7,663 nt of DNA from Microcaldota archaeon (GCA_013331535.1 DUGF01000012.1:1-7663); one strand, 5' to 3'; counted from the stretch's first letter, positions 1 through 5,137 are shown. A program made the numbers and translations. Notes: generated by a model not told the origin, from the letters alone.

Positions 1-18
1 TCTTTAGATTTTGAAATA

Positions 19-35
19 AGAGAACGAAGTTCTCT
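19..35 (-). terminator. Possible terminator hairpin after the ATPase gene
   Basis: A perfect 7-bp inverted repeat (AGAGAAC, 3-base loop, GTTCTCT) lies about 30 bases past the stop codon of the ATPase gene. On the minus strand it is followed by the T-containing stretch TATTTC. The T-run is weak and archaeal termination relies mainly on T-rich tracts, so this may instead be an mRNA 3'-end stabilising hairpin. No gene is visible in bases 1-67. Confidence 0.35.
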
Positions 36-67
36 GTGTAGTCATTTTCTCTCGGTGCACTGATCTT

Positions 68-1441
68 TCAGAAATCATCCACATCATAAGTCAAATATCC
101 TTTCGCTCTTAGTTTTTGCTTGTCCTTGATTTTCTTTGCCACAATGCCAAATCTCAAGTCTTTAGGAAGCCGTAAGACATTCTTCACCTTGCCTTGCAAT
201 TTGCACATGACACTAATTGCTTCCGAGTAAGTCAGTTCTCCCCATTTGAATTCAAAAGCATACGTTGATTTTTCGTTTTTTGCTATCAGATCAATTTCAT
301 AAGTGTTCTCTCCTTTTTTTGCCTGAGGGATTTTCCCCCACTGGCATCGCGCTTCAGTTAACTTCAGCTCACGCACCAAGAATTCTTTTGCCACCTGTTC
401 AAAACATCTTCCATAAAGTACATTCAAATTCTTTTTTACACTGGCTATGAATTCTGGTCTCCTTGCTGCATAATCTGAAAAGTTTTTGTAAATCTGTGAA
501 AACCAAAACTCAATGAGGGGGTGACGTATACAATAAATTCCTCTTTTCCCCTGATATGGCATTTCAAGTTCTATTAGTTCAAAATGGTCTCTAAGCTCAT
601 TGATTTGACGGGTTATAGAAGTTGCAGGAGTATTCAAATAACCTGCAATAGAAGATAAAGTATTGTTTCCTGTTGCTATGGCTTCCAGAATTGAGTAGTA
701 AACCCCGCTTCTGCCTCCGAACTCTTGAGAGAGAATACTATTTACTTCATCTTCCAGTGGAGCATCTTTAACTAGGAACAGAGCATCAATCATTTCTTCT
801 GCGCTTTTTCCCTGTAGGTTGAAATCTTCTAAAGCTACATAATATTTTGGATAGCCACCAAACAGCATATACGCTTTCACCAGATTTTCTTTGGTCAGCT
901 TTAATTCCTCTCCAATTTCGAGGCATGAAATCAATGTCAATGGCTCCAGCCTTTTCCCCTTTTTTATCCTTCCATAAAGTGGTTCTTTTGAGCTTTTGAA
1001 TAATTTTTTTATCAAGCCAATCAACGAACCAGAAAGAATTATCAAACCAGGTTTATTTTCATTAAGATCAATGGTTTTCTGCAAAATCCCAAAAACAGCA
1101 GGTTCAACTGAAGTGAAATTCTGGAACTCATCAAAAACTATTGGTGGTGCTTCCCTAGTTATCAATGTTTCGAAGAATTTATCCCATGAGTCTAATACTT
1201 CTAACTCTTTGAGTATTTTGCCTTGCCTTAATATTCCTTGAAATTCACTAAGCAAATCTGCAGAGGTTTTATTTTTGTTAACAAAAAAATACATTCCTTT
1301 ATTCTTGAGGAATTCGAGTAACAGTCTTGTTTTACCTACCCTGCGGAGCCCATAAAGAGCAATGACGAACAGTTTTTTCTTAGCGAGTGCTTCTAATTCG
1401 TTTAATTCAGCCAACTCAGATTTTCTATTTACGAACTTCAT
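68..1441 (-). CDS. Archaeal ATPase_2/DUF234-type P-loop ATPase
   Basis: 457 residues from ATG at 1441. This start is chosen because AGGTGA sits 5 bases upstream; an in-frame GTG at 1450 lies inside that SD sequence. The N-terminal half is a STAND/AAA-like ATPase. The Walker A is GLRRVGKTR (residues 31-39), the Walker B is IVFDEFQ (101-107), a sensor-like SGSL lies at 137-140, and YGRIKKGKRLEPL follows at 156-168. A winged-helix-like segment (about 249-295) contains TLSSIAGYLNTPATSITRQI. The C-terminal DUF234 region (about 340-430) carries EIDLIA (382-387) and FEFKW (396-400), so D384, E397 and K399 resemble a PD-(D/E)XK nuclease core. Length and domain order are those of a full family member. 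The biological role of these ATPases is poorly known; links to mobile elements or toxin-like systems have been suggested for relatives. No recognisable partner gene is adjacent. It appears to be a monocistronic gene with its own promoter. Confidence 0.9.
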   Translation of the reverse strand: MKFVNRKSELAELNELEALAKKKLFVIALYGLRRVGKTRLLLEFLKNKGMYFFVNKNKTSADLLSEFQGILRQGKILKELEVLDSWDKFFETLITREAPPIVFDEFQNFTSVEPAVFGILQKTIDLNENKPGLIILSGSLIGLIKKLFKSSKEPLYGRIKKGKRLEPLTLISCLEIGEELKLTKENLVKAYMLFGGYPKYYVALEDFNLQGKSAEEMIDALFLVKDAPLEDEVNSILSQEFGGRSGVYYSILEAIATGNNTLSSIAGYLNTPATSITRQINELRDHFELIELEMPYQGKRGIYCIRHPLIEFWFSQIYKNFSDYAARRPEFIASVKKNLNVLYGRCFEQVAKEFLVRELKLTEARCQWGKIPQAKKGENTYEIDLIAKNEKSTYAFEFKWGELTYSEAISVMCKLQGKVKNVLRLPKDLRFGIVAKKIKDKQKLRAKGYLTYDVDDF

Positions 1442-1445
1442 AGTA

Positions 1446-1474
1446 TTCACCTAGTGAATTATTCAGTAAGTGAA
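1446..1474. promoter_or_regulatory. Two tandem TTCA-N5-TGAA dyads (candidate operators of the ATPase gene)
   Basis: Two dyads with the same architecture lie side by side. They are TTCACCTAGTGAA (1446-1458) and TTCAGTAAGTGAA (1462-1474), with centres 16 bp apart. The first extends to perfect ATTCAC/GTGAAT arms around CTA, and the second to TATTCA/TGAATA. They fill the space between the ATPase TATA box and its start codon and cover the expected transcription start and the SD. A repressor bound here would block expression. The binding protein is unknown; the ATPase's own winged-helix segment is one candidate. Confidence 0.45.
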
Positions 1475-1476
1475 TA

Positions 1477-1484
1477 TATTTAAA
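1477..1484 (-). promoter_or_regulatory. TATA box of the ATPase gene
   Basis: On the minus strand this reads TTTAAATA within ATTTAAATATAT. A start about 25 bases downstream would fall near 1455. That gives a leader of about 14 bases, just enough to include the AGGTGA SD (1452-1447) before ATG at 1441. The positions agree with archaeal promoter geometry, but the surrounding DNA is AT-rich, so the match is not unique. Confidence 0.45.
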
Positions 1485-1522
1485 TCTTTCGATAAGACCT
1501 AATATACGAGACATTTGGCAAT

Positions 1523-1575
1523 ACTTTAACTATCATAAAGTTAACAATAATTAATAATAGTTAATAATATTAACT
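1523..1575. repeat. AT-rich cluster of AGTTAA inverted repeats
   Basis: The segment contains ACTTTA/TAAAGT arms (1523-1528 and 1536-1541), overlapping TTAACT/AGTTAA arms (1526-1531 and 1539-1544), and a perfect 8-bp palindrome AGTTAATA-A-TATTAACT (1559-1575). The half-site GTTAAY or its complement recurs about four times. It lies between the ATPase promoter and the TATA box at 1605, so it could be a control region for either. AT-rich sequence produces such repeats by chance fairly easily. Confidence 0.35.
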
Positions 1576-1604
1576 CAGAGAATTCCTAACAACCGAAAGC
1601 AGTC

Positions 1605-1612
1605 TTTATAAA
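1605..1612 (+). promoter_or_regulatory. TATA box upstream of the structured region
   Basis: TTTATAAA, preceded at short distance by the purine/A-rich element CCGAAAG (1593-1599), which resembles an archaeal BRE although it is a few bases farther away than usual. The predicted start is about 1632-1638, just before the segment rich in hairpins. No protein-coding gene follows on the plus strand, which favours an RNA gene. Confidence 0.45.
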
Positions 1613-1633
1613 CTTCTCTTCTTAGAACACCAC

Positions 1634-1949
1634 TCACGTTTACGCAGAAAAAATCGGCGTTTGTAGGTATCCCGAGACCTACGATTCGGTCTCGATCTAT
1701 GTCGCGATCGACGCATCGATCACGAACATGCTCAAGAATGAAGCGTCATTCTTGACATCCGCAACCTGTTGGTTGCGTATATCTGCAAATTCGTGCTGAT
1801 AACGACGTTTTTATGAGGGCAGAGAACTAAGTCCAGGCAGGCGGTTGCCATCTGCCGATGACAAGAAGTGAACAACAGTTCACTCAGATTACTTCCCCTG
1901 CATACAGATCTGGTCTGAGGACACTGGTTATTCCAAGACCTCAGATCAG
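1634..1949 (+). ncRNA. Candidate structured non-coding RNA, family not recognised
   Basis: There is no convincing reading frame here, but an unusual density of inverted repeats. The helices are: 1661-1668 with 1677-1684 (8 bp, one U-G); 1673-1679 with 1688-1694 (7 bp); 1692-1697 with 1706-1711 (6 bp); 1706-1711 with 1716-1721 (6 bp); 1721-1726 with 1790-1795 (6 bp), closing a junction over 1733-1740/1747-1754 (8 bp) and 1760-1766/1771-1777 (7 bp); 1818-1823 with 1851-1856 (6 bp); 1867-1873 with 1878-1884 (7 bp); and 1910-1920 with 1939-1949 (11 bp, one G-U). The two wobble pairs are allowed only if the plus strand is the RNA; on the minus strand they become A-C mismatches. T5 at 1808-1812 could end a shorter RNA, so the region may be one RNA of about 320 bases or two modules. 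I could not match it to RNase P, SRP, 5S, tRNA or box C/D or H/ACA RNAs. Both ends are estimates. A structured 3' UTR on the minus strand is the alternative. Confidence 0.4.
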
Positions 1950-2563
1950 CTCTGGGATTCCTCCCCCGGCGTAATCTCTTTTAGAGCTTGAAGCATGGTG
2001 GTCTCGACCGCGGCCGTCGCCAAGTCCTTCATGATTTCCCGTAGGTCATTCATTCTTCTGTCGTCTATTTCCTTAAGTCGGTCACGTACATATGTTCCTA
2101 ATCCTGATTCACTATCAGCTACAAACTCAGCGGTATTTTTTGCCCGTTCGGCTAATCTGCCTATACCAGTCATGCACTCTTCGGTTCTTTCATTCACCTT
2201 CACTTCCATGTAGACTGTTCTTTCATACATGTCTACTTTCATATAGAGTCTAGCAGCCCTTTTATAAAGTTCACAGCCTTCATCATAATCCAATGTCTGT
2301 TCCGCTTCACGGAAATATAAGTCTGCAGCCCGTTTTGCATATCCTATGCGTGCGTATATATCCCCTGCTTCAACATATCGCTTCCCTGCCTTAAAAACCT
2401 CAGCCACAGCAATTTTATCTCGTTTATCAATATCTTCTCTTTGAAGATACTTGTCAAGGAATGCCTGCGGAATTCTATTCCCTCTTCTTACGCGCATTCT
2501 AATTGCATCCACAACGCCTATCTTTTTTTGTTCTTTCAGTTTAGTTATCATAATAATCCCCAT
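1946..2563 (-). CDS. Hypothetical TPR-like helical protein
   Basis: 205 residues from ATG at 2563, preceded by GGAGG (2578-2574) with a 10-base spacer. An in-frame TTG at 2602 would add 13 residues but lies upstream of that SD. I do not recognise the family. Residues about 50-125 form amphipathic helix pairs with tetratricopeptide-like spacing of Ala, Tyr and Leu, for example RYVEAGDIYARIGYAKRAAD (62-81) and CELYKRAARLYMKVDMYERT (97-116). A basic segment (21-30, IRMRVRRGNR) precedes them. Residues 136-195 are charged and probably helical, with a Ser/Glu-rich tail. No signal peptide or membrane segment is seen, so it is probably a cytoplasmic scaffold or interaction protein. The gene is divergent from the Lrp-like regulator, so the two may share control. 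Its stop codon lies inside an 11-bp stem (1910-1949). Confidence 0.7.
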   Translation of the reverse strand: MGIIMITKLKEQKKIGVVDAIRMRVRRGNRIPQAFLDKYLQREDIDKRDKIAVAEVFKAGKRYVEAGDIYARIGYAKRAADLYFREAEQTLDYDEGCELYKRAARLYMKVDMYERTVYMEVKVNERTEECMTGIGRLAERAKNTAEFVADSESGLGTYVRDRLKEIDDRRMNDLREIMKDLATAAVETTMLQALKEITPGEESQS

Positions 2564-2583
2564 AACCAGTTGTCCTCCTTTTC

Positions 2584-2591
2584 TATATAAA
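2584..2591 (-). promoter_or_regulatory. Possible TATA box of the TPR-like gene
   Basis: On the minus strand this reads TTTATATA. A start 25 bases downstream would coincide with the ATG at 2563, implying a leaderless message. That makes the GGAGG at 2578-2574 unused, so either this box or the apparent SD is fortuitous. A TATA box further upstream in 2600-2645 is the alternative. Confidence 0.3.
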
Positions 2592-2648
2592 TTTAATTCC
2601 AAAATTTCAGTTTATTCACTCTAAATTTAGATAGTTTTTTAAGTATTT

Positions 2649-2664
2649 TGGAGTATATACTCCA
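2649..2664 (+). promoter_or_regulatory. 16-bp palindromic operator overlapping the lrp-like TATA box
   Basis: TGGAGTATATACTCCA is a perfect 16-bp palindrome whose centre, GTATATAC, is a plausible TATA box. Counting about 25 bases from its centre places the transcription start at about 2681, on the ATG at 2680. A dimeric regulator such as the downstream Lrp-like protein would exclude TBP when bound here, which is a known way for archaeal Lrp proteins to repress themselves. The site lies in the 116-base space shared with the divergent TPR-like gene. Confidence 0.55.
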
Positions 2665-2679
2665 TAATGGGTGCTATGT

Positions 2680-3123
2680 ATGAGTGAAAGCCTAGATGAA
2701 AAGGATTTTGCAATAATCGATGAGCTAAAGAAAAATGCAAGACTCTCAGAAAAGAAGATTGCTAAAAGAACTGGCATCCCTATGACCACAGTTCACAATA
2801 GAATAAAAAAGTTAATGGAACTCGGAATCATAGAGGCATATACCATAAGATTAAACCATAAAAAACTAGGCACACCTCTTACGGCTTATGTGCTTCTCAA
2901 GACTCTACCCGGGGTGGACCAGAAGGAAATGTTAATCCAAATTTCAAAAATGCCAAGCATCTACGAAGTTGCGATGGTTACTGGGGAATTTGACATTCTT
3001 TTCAAGGTAAAGATTAAAACCATGGAAGAACTTAACAAGATCGTTGTCCAAACTTTGAGAAAACAAAAAACAGTTGGAGAAACCAGAACAATGATAAGTT
3101 ATGAAACAATAGAAGTTCCGTAG
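2680..3123 (+). CDS. Lrp/AsnC-family transcriptional regulator
   Basis: 147 residues from ATG at 2680. An in-frame GTG at 2671 would add three residues but lies only about 15 bases from the TATA centre. The N-terminal AsnC-type helix-turn-helix (about 7-56) begins LDEKDFAIIDELKKNARLSE; its recognition helix, around PMTTVHNRIKKL, is at 34-45. After a short linker comes the RAM/AsnC effector and oligomerisation domain (about 66-145), with the family's TGEFDILFKV (101-110) that helps form the ligand site. Length is normal for the family. These proteins act as dimers or octamers and often sense amino acids. The gene converges on the aromatic amino acid operon, so regulation of Phe/Tyr genes is an attractive inference, but the operon's own promoter lies outside the window. 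The palindrome at its promoter suggests autoregulation. Confidence 0.93.
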   Translation: MSESLDEKDFAIIDELKKNARLSEKKIAKRTGIPMTTVHNRIKKLMELGIIEAYTIRLNHKKLGTPLTAYVLLKTLPGVDQKEMLIQISKMPSIYEVAMVTGEFDILFKVKIKTMEELNKIVVQTLRKQKTVGETRTMISYETIEVP

Positions 3124-3135
3124 TCTTAGGCTTTG

Positions 3136-3143
3136 CGTCAAAA
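3136..3143 (-). terminator. Possible T-rich terminator of the aro operon
   Basis: After the tyrA stop the minus strand reads ATTAATTTT shortly before the convergent regulator ends. It is a short T-tract with no hairpin, of the sort used for archaeal intrinsic termination. It is too short for a firm call. Confidence 0.25.
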
Positions 3144-3172
3144 TTAATCCTCTAGTACAATAATGTATGCCC

Positions 3173-3177
3173 TTTTT
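3173..3177 (+). terminator. Possible T5 terminator of the lrp-like gene
   Basis: A run of five T bases lies about 50 bases past the regulator's stop codon and just before the convergent tyrA end. Archaeal RNA polymerase can terminate at such tracts without a hairpin. No stem is seen next to it. Confidence 0.3.
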
Positions 3178-3182
3178 CCAAT

Positions 3183-3971
3183 TTACTTTATATTCCTCCT
3201 CAATCCTTCAAAAAACCTTTTTGCTTCCTCGTAATCCCTTCCTTTTATTATGTGCTTCAGGAATTCGATCCTTCCAGAAACCTTTTCCAGCTGCCTTAAC
3301 GAATGCGGGCTGAACAAAATTTCCGAAAGAAGCCAATCATCCTCCGAAAGAAGGCCTTTTGCTATTGTCTTATGCTTCTTGAATGTTGTTCCTGGCACTG
3401 ACTTAGGTTCCATGCACGCGGCAAATATAAGCGAAGACGCAAACGGCAGCGTAAGCGAGTATGCCATCATCTCATCATGTTCCTTGAACGTGTAATGGAA
3501 TAGATTGATTTCGAGCCGCTTTCCGAGAGCTTCGAAGATTGCAGCTCCATCCGGGTTAGACTCTCGGATTATCACCATATTTTCATCAGAAAGAGCTTCA
3601 ACGTTCGCAAACGTTGGACCGAACATCGGATGAACAGAAACGAACCTCATCCCGGCTTTCTTGTAAAATTCCGGAAGCCCTGCCTTTATTGATGCAACGT
3701 CGGCAAGAATACAATCCTTTGGCAACAGATTGATGACCGAATCAAATGCTTGGATTGTGTTCCGCAAGCTAACCGCGTTAATCAATAATTGCGGCTCAAA
3801 TGATTTTATTTCATTCAAATCCGTGATTATTTTCACGCGTCCGCCAGTTATTCTCCTGGGTTTTGATTCGTCTATATCGTATACTGCGACCTCGTTTCCG
3901 CTGTCTTTAGCGAGTTCATTCGCTAACCAACTGCCCATGTGCCCAATACCAATAATTGCAATCTTTTTCAT
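3183..3971 (-). CDS. tyrA: Prephenate dehydrogenase
   Basis: 262 residues from ATG at 3971. This start follows a strong AAGGAGG (3985-3979) by 7 bases; the longer frame from 3992 starts upstream of that SD. The enzyme oxidatively decarboxylates prephenate to 4-hydroxyphenylpyruvate, the tyrosine branch. The Rossmann motif GIGHMG (8-13) and the acidic D32 after the second strand (VAVYDID) suggest NAD rather than NADP. Conserved ADVASIK (90-96) supplies S94, and HPMFGPT (114-120) supplies H114, the catalytic His position of the family. In the helical C-terminal half, HDEMMAYSLTLPFAS (165-179) has Phe where many relatives have His (LPH). There is no ACT domain and no fused chorismate mutase, so feedback control, if any, differs from PheA. 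The start overlaps the pheA stop (ATGA), which indicates translational coupling. Arogenate as substrate cannot be excluded. Confidence 0.9.
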   Translation of the reverse strand: MKKIAIIGIGHMGSWLANELAKDSGNEVAVYDIDESKPRRITGGRVKIITDLNEIKSFEPQLLINAVSLRNTIQAFDSVINLLPKDCILADVASIKAGLPEFYKKAGMRFVSVHPMFGPTFANVEALSDENMVIIRESNPDGAAIFEALGKRLEINLFHYTFKEHDEMMAYSLTLPFASSLIFAACMEPKSVPGTTFKKHKTIAKGLLSEDDWLLSEILFSPHSLRQLEKVSGRIEFLKHIIKGRDYEEAKRFFEGLRRNIK

Positions 3972-5089
3972 ATTTTCGCCTCCTTGTAACATCCGAGCAT
4001 CCTAAACATCTCGGTTTTTTCTTTTGCTTCTCTTAGTGCATTTGCTACTTTTGCATCTGCTATTGAACCCTGCAAATCCATAAGAAATGCGAATTTTCCG
4101 TGTTCTCCTCTTATAGGTCTTGACTCAATGCGCGTAAGGTTTATTCCAGCATCTGAAAACACCTTTAGAACAGCGAATAATGCGCCTGCCCTGTGCGGAG
4201 TGGTAAATGCAATAGAACATTTGTTTCCATTAGTGACCGTTGCATTGTTCCCTTCTTTTCTGGCCAATACGACAAATCGCGTTGAGTTCGACTGGTGATC
4301 CTCTACGTTCTCCTTCAGCACTTCCAGCCCGTAAATCTCTGCGCACAGTTTATTTGCTATCACGGCAGCAGCCTTTGGCCGTTCATTTGCAAGCATTGCT
4401 GCAGCGCCAGCAGTATCATAATATGGCCTTGCCTCAAACTTGTTTCTTAAAAGGAAATTCCGGCATTGCCCTAATGCCTGTGGATGGGAATACACGACCT
4501 TTACTTCGCGGTAATCAGTTTCAGGGAGCGCAAGCAGGCAATGGTGTATTGGAATATTCATTTCCCCGACTATCTGCAGGTCGGTTTCTATAAGCAGGTC
4601 GTTTACTGCGTTTACCGATCCTTCGAGCGAGTTTTCAATAGGTACAATTCCCGAGTCTAATTGTCCATTTTCCACTGCTTCGAAAACATCTGCGAATTCA
4701 AGACAGGGTATGGGCACTGCCCCATTGCCAGTTTCATTTACTGCAATTTCACCAAATGCGCCATGCTCCCCCTGAAATCCAATGAGCTTTAGGTTTTTTC
4801 CCTGCACGCGCTTTGCTTCGTCAATCAGTTCTCTGAATAATTTTTCAGAAAATTCAGGGGCAACAAGTCCGATACTTTGCTTTCGAGCATTTGAGATGAT
4901 TTCGTTTTCGCGCTCTTCATCGCTGGTTGTGGATACAGTTCCATTTCCTACGTTTTCCACATTTCCGTTCCCTTCAGCACCATTCCTGAGCTTCTTTGCC
5001 CTGAGTGCAAGCTCCATTCGTTTGCTTACTAATTTTAACAATTCGGAATCAATCTTGTCAATATTTTTTCTTGTTTCTTTCAGATCCAT
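3968..5089 (-). CDS. pheA: Chorismate mutase-prephenate dehydratase-ACT fusion (P-protein)
   Basis: 373 residues. It converts chorismate to prephenate and then to phenylpyruvate. Domain order: AroQ chorismate mutase (about 1-96), prephenate dehydratase (about 101-277), ACT (about 290-370). In AroQ, by alignment to the E. coli P-protein, R7, R24, D57, E61 and Q96 match active-site residues; the Lys that corresponds to K39 falls on Arg at about 35. Between them lies an Asn/Gly-rich insertion (about 37-55), roughly 13 residues longer than usual. The dehydratase shows GFQGEHGAFGEIAV (104-117), VPIENSLEGSV (149-159), YSHPQALGQC (200-209) and the catalytic STRF (269-272). The ACT domain has GALFAVL (302-308) and ESRP (322-325), the Phe-binding motif, so feedback inhibition by phenylalanine is likely. 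A second Asn-rich linker (279-290) joins dehydratase and ACT. Its 64-base leader is unusually structured for this operon, and its stop overlaps tyrA. Confidence 0.95.
   Translation of the reverse strand: MDLKETRKNIDKIDSELLKLVSKRMELALRAKKLRNGAEGNGNVENVGNGTVSTTSDEERENEIISNARKQSIGLVAPEFSEKLFRELIDEAKRVQGKNLKLIGFQGEHGAFGEIAVNETGNGAVPIPCLEFADVFEAVENGQLDSGIVPIENSLEGSVNAVNDLLIETDLQIVGEMNIPIHHCLLALPETDYREVKVVYSHPQALGQCRNFLLRNKFEARPYYDTAGAAAMLANERPKAAAVIANKLCAEIYGLEVLKENVEDHQSNSTRFVVLARKEGNNATVTNGNKCSIAFTTPHRAGALFAVLKVFSDAGINLTRIESRPIRGEHGKFAFLMDLQGSIADAKVANALREAKEKTEMFRMLGCYKEAKI
3979..3985 (-). promoter_or_regulatory. Shine-Dalgarno of tyrA
   Basis: AAGGAGG lies 7 bases before ATG at 3971, inside the last codons of pheA. 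It fixes the tyrA start eight codons after the first possible ATG-frame position and fits re-initiation after pheA. Confidence 0.75.
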
Positions 5090-5111
5090 AAAAATTTCAC
5101 CTCAAATTTTT
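5090..5111 (-). promoter_or_regulatory. pheA SD presented in the loop of an inverted repeat
   Basis: On the minus strand perfect 8-bp arms AAAAATTT and AAATTTTT flank GAGGTG, the core of the pheA SD, directly before ATG at 5089. The stem is all A/T and weak, so it may be a chance product of AT-rich spacer. If formed, it would place the ribosome site in a loop and the start codon at the foot of the stem. Confidence 0.4.
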
Positions 5112-5116
5112 CTGTC

Positions 5117-5137
5117 TCTCAAAGTGCGACTTTGAGA
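5117..5137 (-). promoter_or_regulatory. 9-bp hairpin in the aroC-pheA leader
   Basis: TCTCAAAGT (5117-5125) and ACTTTGAGA (5129-5137) form a perfect 9-bp stem with a 3-base loop. It overlaps the 7-codon reading frame that begins at 5142 and precedes the pheA SD. No T-run follows on the minus strand, so it is not a classic terminator. It could be a translational switch, a processing site or an mRNA stability element. Confidence 0.5.

Noticed and set aside
1733..1757. H/ACA guide RNA, because ACA directly follows a hairpin
   Set aside because: The hairpin is a plain 8-bp stem without the internal pseudouridylation pocket or kink-turn.
1630..1800. A plus-strand open frame of about 55 codons through the structured region, including an ATG at 1729 giving 23 residues
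   Set aside because: No start codon at its upstream end, no SD before the internal ATG, and the sequence is better explained by the nested hairpins.
1852..1918. Box C/D guide RNA (CGATGAC ... CTGA)
   Set aside because: The C-box candidate does not match RUGAUGA, there are no clear C'/D' boxes, and a stable hairpin occupies the space.
1634..1949. RNase P, SRP, 5S rRNA or tRNA gene
   Set aside because: I looked for the RNase P GAGGAAAGUCC core, the SRP helix 8 motif, the 5S CGAAC region and a tRNA T-loop on both strands and found no convincing match; GAGGAATCCC near 1960 on the minus strand is coding sequence.
2671..2679. GTG start for the Lrp-like gene
   Set aside because: It is only about 15 bases from the TATA centre, so it would probably lie upstream of the transcription start.
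3972..3992. Upstream start for tyrA adding seven residues
   Set aside because: It would place the AAGGAGG SD inside the coding region and add residues before the compact MKKIAIIG Rossmann start.
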